A stretch of 64,000 bases of DNA from Chloroflexota bacterium. Its GTDB lineage: Bacteria > Chloroflexota > Anaerolineae > Anaerolineales > Villigracilaceae. Of the stretch, positions 8,725 through 16,000 are shown in pieces. The notes beneath the pieces were generated by a model, which did not search any database, was not told the DNA's origin, and saw only the letters and a program-made list of their open reading frames with translations. Position 1 is the stretch's first letter. Each line of letters opens with the position of its first letter. The stretch spans positions 1 to 64,000 of the forward strand of contig VGNE01000013.1 of assembly GCA_016866215.1 (NCBI GenBank). Reading direction: 5' to 3'. Position numbers and translations under genes: made by a program.

Positions 8725-8833
8725 AGATATCCAGGCAGGCGACCGGCGGCGCCCAAAGACTCTTCCTTACCGTTGCTATCTTTCGATCCTGGCGGGGTTC
8801 AAAAGGCTTCGCCGCGCCGGGCCTGCCCGGACG
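8725..8833 (-). ncRNA. ffs: Signal recognition particle RNA (small bacterial type)
   Basis: The minus strand carries the domain IV signature: GCCAGG, a GAAA tetraloop (TCGAAAGA) and TAGCAACGGTAA. This matches the universally conserved CAGG/AGCA internal loop bound by Ffh. The flanking arms pair: CCGGGCAGGC near the 5' end with GCCTGCCTGG near the 3' end, and GGCGCGGCG with CGCCGCC. The size of about 105-110 nt fits the small Alu-less bacterial form. The RNA partners with Ffh for co-translational membrane targeting. The 5' end is set by the promoter at 8840-8868, the 3' end by the closing stem, each within a few bases. Confidence 0.88.
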
Positions 8834-8839
8834 CTGGCA

Positions 8840-8868
8840 AGCATACCTGATGTGAGAGGGGGTGTCAA
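8840..8868 (-). promoter_or_regulatory. Near-consensus promoter of the SRP RNA gene
   Basis: On the minus strand TTGACA (8863-8868) and TATGCT (8840-8845) are separated by exactly 17 bases. The predicted start is about 8833, right where the SRP RNA helix begins. The perfect -35 and optimal spacing suit a constitutively high RNA output. Confidence 0.85.
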
Positions 8869-8981
8869 TTGATATTCAGAAAATACATTTATGTTTGTCC
8901 ATGGACTGTCCGTCCATTTTTTTTTCGATTTCCATACTATTTTTTGTGAAGCTGCAAATGCGAAGACAGGCCAAAAGAACA

Positions 8982-8990
8982 TGATATAAT
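8982..8990 (+). promoter_or_regulatory. Extended -10 promoter before the STAS gene
   Basis: TGATATAAT at 8982-8990 is an extended -10 (TG-N-TATAAT). No good -35 is seen 17 bases upstream, as is usual for this class. The STAS gene starts at 9036 with a purine-rich ribosome site (GAAGGAGT). Confidence 0.6.
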
Positions 8991-9035
8991 TTTGGCATTC
9001 AGGTTCAGATCCCTCTCATTGATGAAGGAGTAAAT

Positions 9036-9371
9036 ATGGAAATTACAACTCAGGAATTCAAGCATTGTGATTTGTTTAAAGTGCAGGGACGTGTAGACAG
9101 CGCCACCGCTCCCGAGTTTTCAAAAGTCCTTGAGAAAGCCAATACCAACGGACACTTTAAACTTATTGTGGATATGAGCGAACTTGAATACATATCCAGC
9201 GCTGGTTTCCGTGCATTGCTTGCGGCCCAGAGGAATTGCAAACGGATGAATCGCGGTGAACTTGTGCTTGTAAACGTCCCGGAACGGATTCGTGAAGCGC
9301 TTGAACTGGCCGGGTTTACAGAACTTTTCAAGACCTTCAACGACCCGCTTGAAGCGGTGGGAAGTTTCTAA
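9036..9371 (+). CDS. Anti-sigma factor antagonist (STAS domain, SpoIIAA/RsbV type)
   Basis: A 111-residue single STAS domain. The segment DMSELEYISSAGFRALLAAQR holds the phosphorylatable serine region typical of SpoIIAA/RsbV (SS.G in the centre). In this family a kinase phosphorylates the serine, and the unphosphorylated form binds the kinase and frees the sigma factor or another target. The next two genes encode exactly such a kinase and a SpoIIE-type phosphatase, so this is the antagonist of a partner-switching module. Confidence 0.9.
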   Translation: MEITTQEFKHCDLFKVQGRVDSATAPEFSKVLEKANTNGHFKLIVDMSELEYISSAGFRALLAAQRNCKRMNRGELVLVNVPERIREALELAGFTELFKTFNDPLEAVGSF

Positions 9372-9412
9372 CGGACGCCCTGGCGCCTTCTTGATTAATA
9401 ATCACAAGAAAC

Positions 9413-9449
9413 GCCGCCTCATCTTTCACGGTGCAGGCGGCATATTTTT
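9413..9449 (+). terminator. Intrinsic terminator between antagonist and kinase genes
   Basis: GCCGCCT (9413-9419) pairs with AGGCGGC (9435-9441) and is followed by ATATTTTTT. The hairpin sits immediately before the kinase start at 9458, so it may set the antagonist:kinase ratio by partial termination. Confidence 0.7.
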
Positions 9450-9457
9450 TCTTATTT

Positions 9458-9868
9458 ATGCCAATTTCAACATTCCCTGCCAGGTTTGAATTCCTAGATG
9501 AGATCCGCGACTTGGTGGCCAGGGTGGCTCACGAGGGTGGCTTCACTGAAAAAGCGATCTACTCCCTGCAGCTTGCCGCAGATGAAGCCGCCTCCAATAT
9601 TATTGAACATGCCTATGAAGGCGTCGCAAATGCATCCCTGCAGATAACCTGCGATATGCAGGATGACGAACTGATTATTACCATGCGCGATACCGGCAAG
9701 CCTTTCGACGCTTCCAATGTCAAACATCCAAATCTAAAGGCAGACCTCTCCAAACGTCAAATCGGGGGACTTGGGGTATACCTCATGCGGAAGCTTATGG
9801 ACGAAGTCCGCTATGAATCAAACGCAAAGACAGGCAACCTGCTCACAATGATCAAGCGCAGGGGATAA
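9458..9868 (+). CDS. Anti-sigma regulatory kinase (RsbW/SpoIIAB-like HATPase)
   Basis: From ATG 9458 the protein has 136 residues (MPISTFPARFEFLDEIRDLV). The frame is open nine codons further up but overlaps the terminator hairpin. It is a GHKL ATPase with an N-box (LAADEAASNIIEHAY), a G1-like motif (MRDTGKPFD) and a G2-like motif (GGLGVYLMRKLMD). It should phosphorylate the STAS protein and bind a sigma factor or another effector. No sigma gene is next to it, so the final target may be elsewhere. The gene is followed six bases later by the phosphatase. Confidence 0.9.
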   Translation: MPISTFPARFEFLDEIRDLVARVAHEGGFTEKAIYSLQLAADEAASNIIEHAYEGVANASLQITCDMQDDELIITMRDTGKPFDASNVKHPNLKADLSKRQIGGLGVYLMRKLMDEVRYESNAKTGNLLTMIKRRG

Positions 9869-9873
9869 ACCGT

Positions 9874-12800
9874 ATGAGCGTCAAAACACGCGCAGAGCGT
9901 TCAGGATCACAGGATTGGTTTCATATCGCCGCACTGGGGGAACAACTGCGCAGCGAAAATTCTCTCAGCATACAGCGTGACCGAATCGTATCCATGACAG
10001 GCCGCCTCATCGAAGGCGTGGTGGATGTCTGGTTACAGGAGAAATTTTTTCGCCTGCCAGATCGGGAGGACGGTTTCATCTTTCCTGCTCAGCCTACCCT
10101 TGCGGGAATGAAACTGGCATTCAAAGCAGGCAAGCTGATCACTCAAAGCAGGAGCATAAAAAACGCCGCTTCGCGCGGGACCTTTGCCGCGATCCCGCTC
10201 GAAGATCAGGGGATTACCCTCGGCATTCTCCAGATCACCCGCCCCAAGGGACCTAAGTTTTCCACCCCAGAGTTGAATCTGCTTCAAGGTCTCGCCCAGA
10301 TCATTTCTGTCAGTTTGTTCGCTTCACATCGAACCGAGGTCGAACAGTTCCGCCTCAGGCAGCTCACTCTTGTGCGCGAGGTCAGCACGCAGATCGCGAA
10401 TGTGCTCAATCTGGATGAACTCGCCGATCGTGTCACTGAACTAATCCAAAAGACCTTCCATTATTATTATGTTGCCATCTTTACCCTGGACTCAAATTCC
10501 AATGCGTTACGATTCCGCTCGAGCGCTGTTGCGCCGCGCAAAGGAAAGAAGAAGGCTGCCATCGCCCTTGAAGTCGAGATGGGACAGGGGTTGATCGGCG
10601 AGGCCGCGCGTGATGGCAACCAGATCGTGTGTGACGACGTTCAGTCTGATCCACGCTATCGCTTCATAGACAGCCTGCCCGAAACAAAATCAGAAGTTGT
10701 TATTCCCCTAAAGATAAAAGATCGTGTGCTTGGCGTTCTGGATGTGCAAAGCAACCAGAAGAGCGCCTTTCACCCGAACGATCTTCTCATCCTGCACGCG
10801 CTGGCAGATAATATTGCGCGCGCAGTCGAGAGCGCTCATTTATATAGTAATTTACACCGCCGCGCCGACCAGCTTATATTGGTCTCTGAAGTAAGCAAGA
10901 GCGTGACCTCCACCCTCGATCTTTCGCAATTAATGCATGACGCCGCGTCTTTGATCCATGACAAATTTGGGTATCCTCATGTTTCATTGTTCACGGTGCA
11001 TTCCAACCGCCGCTTGATCGTTTACGAGTCCGGCAGTGGAAAACGCAGTAAAAAATTGGAAGGTTTTTCAATTCCTCTCGACGATGCGCTCGGAATCATG
11101 CCCTGGGTGGCAAGAAATGGAAAATCCGTGCTTGCGAATGACGTCTCAAAAGAGGCTCGTTACCTCCATTCGCCCTTGCCGCCCAAAAACACACAATCTG
11201 AATTGTGCGTGCCTTTGATCTTTAATGAGAAGGTGATCGGCCTGCTGGATATTCAATCCGATAAATTGAATGCGTTCACGGAGGATGACCAGGTCATGTT
11301 CGAAGCCGTAGCGGATACAATCGCGGCGGCCATTCGTAATGCGGATCTGTATCACTCTGAACAATGGCGCCGGCAGGTATCCGACAGCCTGCGTGAAGTG
11401 GCGGGCCTGGTCTCTGATAATGTTGGCGTGGATGAAGTGCTGGAGACTATTTTCACGGAATTGGACCGCAACTTGCCGATTGATATTTCGGCAGTTTGGT
11501 TACTGCAGAATGGCGAGCTTTGTTTGTCTGCGGCGCATGGTGTGAACGCAAACCAGCTAGAAAACATCTGTATTGCCAATCCGGATGCGACCTACGCTAT
11601 GGCGGAGGCTTTGATATCCGATGTTCCAATTATTCGGCGCGCCGATCAGCAGATCTGGCCCAGCGGGCTGGCGGCGGGATATGACGGGAATTACTCGTCC
11701 ATTGCCGCGCCTTTGCGTGTCGGCGATCGTCCGTTAGGTGTGCTGACACTCGCGCATCACACCGCTGGACGATACGGTCATGAAGCCCAGGCGATCATCA
11801 CCACATTCGCAAGTTATGCGGCCGTTGCCATAGAAAATGCGCGTTTATATGATTCCGCACAGGAACAAGCCTATGCGTCTGCGGCTTTGTTGCAGGTGGC
11901 GCAGGCTGTAGTAACTCTGAATGATATTGACGAGATACTGGCTTCCATCACCCGTATCATGCCGATCCTTGTGGGTGTCAAACGGGTTGCTTTATATCGC
12001 TGGGACTCAGAGCGCATGTCTTTTTCAGCTTCGCACGAGTACGGTTTTTCAGATCAGGAAGAAGCGCTCATGACCGAAAAGGAATTCAGCGCGGGTATGT
12101 TCCCCTTCCTTGATGCTGTGCGCGAGCAAAACCTTCTGGTTACGCATCCACTTAAACCAAAAGCGATGCCAAAGTCCTGGTTGAGGATCAAGCCTGAGGT
12201 CAACGCGAAGCGGGAAGCGGATGTGCTCAATGCGGAGCGATTGTTGATGGCGCTGCCATTGTCCATCAAGAATATTCTGTTTGGGGTCCTGTTGATCGAA
12301 GAGACGGAAAACGGTCGCCGTTTCCGCTCACGCCGAATTGAGATCATCAACGGTATCGCGCAACAAGCTGCGCTTGCAATTCAGAATGATCTTTTGCAGC
12401 AGGAAATGGTCGTGCGCGAACGCCTCGAGACCGAAGTGCAATTGGCGCGCCAGATCCAACAGACCTTCATTCCGCAAAGTTTGCCTGCCTACCCTGGCTG
12501 GCAATTGGCGGCGCGCTGGCGCACGGCGCGGCAGGTGGGTGGTGACTTTTACGATGTGATCGAACTGCCCAACAAGAAACTGGGTCTCTTCATTGCAGAT
12601 GTGGCGGATAAAGGCATGCCTGCCGCTTTATTCATGGCGCTCACTCGTACGCTCGTGCGCGCCGCGGTAATCGAAACCGATTCGCCCGCTCAGGCATTGC
12701 GCCGTGTGAATGACCTGCTCTTGCCAGATACGCATCAAGGTATGTTTGTCACAGCTGTGTACGGTGTTTTGGATATGGAACGCGCTGAATTTACTTATGT

Positions 12801-13149
12801 GAATGCAGGGCATAACCCGCCGTTTTGGGTGAGAGCCAATGGCATACCTGAAAAACTCACACGTACAGCCGTTGCGCTTGGCGTGCTGGAACAACCGAAT
12901 ATGAAGGAACGCACCATCTCATTTACGCAAGGGGAAACGCTCTTTCTTTATACGGATGGTCTCACGGAAGCTTTTTCGTTTGATGGGGATTTGTTTGGTG
13001 ATACCCGATTGACGGACTCGTTGAAATCTTCCGCCCTGGCGCAAACCGCTGATGAAGTCATCGTTGCAGTGGAGAATCATTTGAACGAATTTATTGGGTC
13101 CATGCCGCTTGGCGATGACCTCACCATGCTTGTGATAAAAATGGTGTGA
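9874..13149 (+). CDS. Multi-GAF SpoIIE-type PP2C phosphatase
   Basis: A 1091-residue cytoplasmic protein with about five tandem GAF-like domains (roughly 20-150, 155-310, 320-480, 500-650, 660-830). A short coiled linker (LETEVQLARQIQQTFIPQSLP) leads to a SpoIIE phosphatase domain. The domain has the metal-binding motifs GGDFYDV (about 888), IADVADKGMPAALFMA, GHNPPFW and LYTDGLTEA, and ends GDDLTMLVIK. The family dephosphorylates STAS antagonists in response to signals read by the sensor domains. The signals here are unknown. It closes the three-gene partner-switching module and has no membrane segment. Confidence 0.9.
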   Translation: MSVKTRAERSGSQDWFHIAALGEQLRSENSLSIQRDRIVSMTGRLIEGVVDVWLQEKFFRLPDREDGFIFPAQPTLAGMKLAFKAGKLITQSRSIKNAASRGTFAAIPLEDQGITLGILQITRPKGPKFSTPELNLLQGLAQIISVSLFASHRTEVEQFRLRQLTLVREVSTQIANVLNLDELADRVTELIQKTFHYYYVAIFTLDSNSNALRFRSSAVAPRKGKKKAAIALEVEMGQGLIGEAARDGNQIVCDDVQSDPRYRFIDSLPETKSEVVIPLKIKDRVLGVLDVQSNQKSAFHPNDLLILHALADNIARAVESAHLYSNLHRRADQLILVSEVSKSVTSTLDLSQLMHDAASLIHDKFGYPHVSLFTVHSNRRLIVYESGSGKRSKKLEGFSIPLDDALGIMPWVARNGKSVLANDVSKEARYLHSPLPPKNTQSELCVPLIFNEKVIGLLDIQSDKLNAFTEDDQVMFEAVADTIAAAIRNADLYHSEQWRRQVSDSLREVAGLVSDNVGVDEVLETIFTELDRNLPIDISAVWLLQNGELCLSAAHGVNANQLENICIANPDATYAMAEALISDVPIIRRADQQIWPSGLAAGYDGNYSSIAAPLRVGDRPLGVLTLAHHTAGRYGHEAQAIITTFASYAAVAIENARLYDSAQEQAYASAALLQVAQAVVTLNDIDEILASITRIMPILVGVKRVALYRWDSERMSFSASHEYGFSDQEEALMTEKEFSAGMFPFLDAVREQNLLVTHPLKPKAMPKSWLRIKPEVNAKREADVLNAERLLMALPLSIKNILFGVLLIEETENGRRFRSRRIEIINGIAQQAALAIQNDLLQQEMVVRERLETEVQLARQIQQTFIPQSLPAYPGWQLAARWRTARQVGGDFYDVIELPNKKLGLFIADVADKGMPAALFMALTRTLVRAAVIETDSPAQALRRVNDLLLPDTHQGMFVTAVYGVLDMERAEFTYVNAGHNPPFWVRANGIPEKLTRTAVALGVLEQPNMKERTISFTQGETLFLYTDGLTEAFSFDGDLFGDTRLTDSLKSSALAQTADEVIVAVENHLNEFIGSMPLGDDLTMLVIKMV

Positions 13150-13191
13150 TGCCTCTCGTCATAATATTTTGAAATGGAGCATGAATTGTCA

Positions 13192-13680
13192 ATGAAAAAA
13201 ATAATCTTTTTGTTTCTTGTTCTGGGGATATTGATTCCTTCCACTTTGGGATTTGCCAAAGGTGAATTTGATTACATTGTGATCAAAGGACCTGGCATTA
13301 CCGGTGATATCAGCGCGACCAACCCCGAGCTGACCCAGGATTTTTTCATCTTTGCAGATTTTTCACAGGGAGAAATTCCGCCTCCCTCCGACCCCGGGCA
13401 GGGTTACCAGATCGTGCGCATGATTGTGAAAGGAAGCAGCGCCGATCCGTTTGATCAACTGCATTATTATCCGTATACAGGTTATGTTTATTATGACGGA
13501 TTGGTGAACGGCTCATCCGAATATGACGGGAAGTGGTATGCGGCTAATCCTGCGGCTGAAGCGCCTTTTCGGGCAGTCCTGGCGGAACGTGCCCGTTTCA
13601 CTTGGATTCCATTTGCGGTGCTGGTTGTGATCATGGCGGGATTTTTTATAGCGTATCGCTCGAAAGCAACGAAAGAATAA
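13192..13680 (+). CDS. Hypothetical exported protein with C-terminal membrane anchor
   Basis: From ATG 13192 (MKKIIFLFLVLGILIPSTLG) the protein has 162 residues with a signal peptide cleavable near LGFAKG. An outer domain rich in Tyr, Gly and Pro follows (YYPYTGYVYYDG), then one membrane helix at about 135-155 with a short basic tail. Starts at 13174 and 13181 lack good ribosome sites or stop early. I do not recognise the domain. It follows the phosphatase by about 40 bases and ends in a strong terminator. Confidence 0.65.
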   Translation: MKKIIFLFLVLGILIPSTLGFAKGEFDYIVIKGPGITGDISATNPELTQDFFIFADFSQGEIPPPSDPGQGYQIVRMIVKGSSADPFDQLHYYPYTGYVYYDGLVNGSSEYDGKWYAANPAAEAPFRAVLAERARFTWIPFAVLVVIMAGFFIAYRSKATKE

Positions 13681-13681
13681 T

Positions 13682-13723
13682 AAAAAGAGCGGAGATTCCT
13701 AAAATGGGTCTTCGCTCTTTTTT
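13682..13723 (+). terminator. Intrinsic terminator
   Basis: AAAAAGAGCGGAGA pairs with TCTTCGCTCTTTTTT around a loop of about 13 bases and is followed by a T run. It closes the partner-switching transcript. The stem is nearly symmetric (A-run and T-run), so it could also act on the opposite strand after 13785. Confidence 0.8.
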
Positions 13724-13784
13724 GTTGATCGCTGACCATAGGCGATAGACCGTTACCGTCTGTGGTCATTCGTCCACCGTCGTT

Positions 13785-15839
13785 TTATCTCAACTCAAAT
13801 ACATCATTTTTCTCATCATAGGCGAGAATCAAAACCTGGCCTTGTTCAAAGTTAACCGTGCCAGAAAAAACAGAACGATATTCATCCGCCACATCTTTGA
13901 TCCAAATTTCAACTTGATGTGTGCCCGATTCGATTTCCAGGAATTCAAGGGCAGAAATGCGTCCATTGCCGCTGATACCGGAAGGCTTATAAGTTTCATC
14001 GAGAATCGTTTCGCTATCCACGATCACGCGCAGGCTGATGGGGAAGTGTTCACCGCCGAAGATTTTTTCCGCGTCTGCGCCTTCGGGCAGGATGACTCCC
14101 TCTGGAATGTTTGCAGACGTGATCTTGCCTTTTGCGTCGAGGGCGATCCGCAAGCCGCTTTCGTTTGCGGCTTGCATCCCAGTGGGAATGTCCAACGGCA
14201 GGGCGAGGGCGAACATGGCCAGCAATATTACTGTCCCAACCAAACCGCTCACAATCGAAGGGCTCAATTTCTGACGGTTATTCACAGGCGGCAAAACAGG
14301 CGCGGACTTGTTGGATTGTGTCTCCATACGCTGCAGGTTATTCAGATAGGATTCAACTGCCCTTGCGTCGCCGGGTGTGGTTTCGAGCCAGTGTAAATCT
14401 TTCGTCACCAATGCCGGCCGCAGCTTCAGGCGATTCAAAATCCAATGCGAGTCTTCGCGGTAAATACCGTCATCGTAGGGATGCGAAAGAATGACGACAT
14501 CGCGCGCGCCCTCGCTGTGCAGGGACTTGATCCATTCGATATTGACTGTGCTTGCCGAAGGAAGAACGACAGTCACAACGCGCGCCGTCTCTCCCCAGGC
14601 TGATACGGTTACAGGAGTTTTTCTTTCGCTGACATTTAATTGGGCAGGCAAACCACCCAAAGCCTCATCTCGATAGCTTGCAAACAAAACAGTGACAGGG
14701 TAGCCTGCTTTCTTTTCACGGTGTAATGCGCCTTTGATCGTATTGTAAGTTTGTTCGCCGTTGTAACCGCCCTTTAAGTCAATCGCATCGGCGGGACATG
14801 CGCCCACGCAAATTCCGCAAGCGGTGCATTGGGCGTTGTTGATGATGGCTAATTTTTGATAGCCGGAGTCATCAGCGCGTTGAACCATGCGGATCGCATC
14901 AAATGGGCATTCGGTGTAGCAGATGGTACAGCCAGTGCATTTTGGGTTGGAAATAACCGCAGGTCCCAGGTCCCGGCTTGGGGCGAGCCAGGGGAGCAGG
15001 AACAAAGTCCCGCCCACGAAAATCGCCAGTCCCCAGAAAATCAAGTTACCCCATGCGTCGAGCAATGGCAGAAAGCCGAGGTAATAGGCGTCCATTGGAA
15101 CCGATTGGACGAGGCGCGATAGATCTGCGGGCGCGGCGGAGGTGACGGGTTTGATGAGCGAGAGCACGATCAGACCGATAGCGGCTTGAATGCTGACCCA
15201 GCGCGGCGACCACCAATGCGCACGTGAGAGGCGCAAACCGTGAATGTAAATGCCGAGGAAGCCGATCAGCGGCAGGAAGACATGCAGGAAAAGGATGATC
15301 ACAAAGTTGGAGAAGGTGCGAGACACAATATTTGCCGCGACATAGGTGAGACCCGATGTGCCGGCAATGGTGTTCATCATGTATTCGGTCATCCATTGTG
15401 CGCGTTCGTCCCAGACCAGCCAGTAGCCCATCGTGCCGACCAGCCAGGTGGTGGCAAGCATGATCCAGCCGCTTGTCCATGCCAGCCAGCGTGACCCCCA
15501 GTAGCGGCCGCTCAATAACATCTTGAGGAAATGCAAAATAATAAGCAATATCATCGCGTCGGAGGCATAGCGATGAACGCTTCGCATGAGCGAGCCAAAC
15601 CAGTGGGAATCGATTTTTTCAACTGTGGCATAGGCCACATCGAGACCGGGGCGATAAATTGCAGTCAGATACACGCCTGTCCCGATCAGCACAAGCAGCA
15701 TAAAGATCGTTAAGGTGCCAAGATGATAAAAGGGGTTGAAATCCGATTTGGTGAGACGGTTGATGAGTCCTTCGAATTTTGTCCAGAGTTTTTCAAAGGT
15801 GTGCAGGGTTTTGCGTTGCGCGTAGGGGTTGTGAGTCAT
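13785..15839 (-). CDS. Cytochrome b/b6 fused to a 2[4Fe-4S] ferredoxin and a MvhD-like domain
   Basis: The protein has 684 residues. Residues 1-290 form a cytochrome b/b6 N-terminal type membrane domain with paired heme ligands His89/His103 and His186/His200 (SVHRY...LHF; LHVF...YIHG). Two further helices follow. Residues about 300-360 carry two [4Fe-4S] motifs (CTGCTICYTECP and CTACGICVGACP). Residues about 370-480 resemble the MvhD/FlpD iron-sulfur or electron-transfer domain (VTVLFASYRDEA). Then come one more helix (about 530) and an outer C-terminal domain. It probably moves electrons between a quinol and a soluble carrier. It is last in the minus-strand respiratory operon. The exact partner is unknown, and the fused architecture is unusual. 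Confidence 0.8.
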   Translation of the reverse strand: MTHNPYAQRKTLHTFEKLWTKFEGLINRLTKSDFNPFYHLGTLTIFMLLVLIGTGVYLTAIYRPGLDVAYATVEKIDSHWFGSLMRSVHRYASDAMILLIILHFLKMLLSGRYWGSRWLAWTSGWIMLATTWLVGTMGYWLVWDERAQWMTEYMMNTIAGTSGLTYVAANIVSRTFSNFVIILFLHVFLPLIGFLGIYIHGLRLSRAHWWSPRWVSIQAAIGLIVLSLIKPVTSAAPADLSRLVQSVPMDAYYLGFLPLLDAWGNLIFWGLAIFVGGTLFLLPWLAPSRDLGPAVISNPKCTGCTICYTECPFDAIRMVQRADDSGYQKLAIINNAQCTACGICVGACPADAIDLKGGYNGEQTYNTIKGALHREKKAGYPVTVLFASYRDEALGGLPAQLNVSERKTPVTVSAWGETARVVTVVLPSASTVNIEWIKSLHSEGARDVVILSHPYDDGIYREDSHWILNRLKLRPALVTKDLHWLETTPGDARAVESYLNNLQRMETQSNKSAPVLPPVNNRQKLSPSIVSGLVGTVILLAMFALALPLDIPTGMQAANESGLRIALDAKGKITSANIPEGVILPEGADAEKIFGGEHFPISLRVIVDSETILDETYKPSGISGNGRISALEFLEIESGTHQVEIWIKDVADEYRSVFSGTVNFEQGQVLILAYDEKNDVFELR

Positions 15840-15870
15840 GTATCAGGTTCCAGGTTCCAAGTTCATACGA

Positions 15871-16000
15871 TGGTCGAGTAGTGGCGCTTTCAGCGCCACG
15901 TATCGAGACCACCCATTTCAGGTTTATCTTTAATTTTTTGTTTACTTGTCATTGGTGGTTTCGATACAGGCGAGAAGAACACTCGCCTTACTCAACCACC
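15871..16000. repeat. Inverted pair of REP-like elements (REPIN-like)
   Basis: TGGTCGAGTAG...CGTATCGAGACCACC (15871-15913) faces GGTGGTTTCGATAC...CTACTCAACCACC (15954-16000). The spacer is about 40 bases and ends GTTTACTTGTCATTGG. The same two-element arrangement with a similar spacer end occurs at 18446-18567. The right half supplies the last codons and stop of the copper ATPase. Confidence 0.8.
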
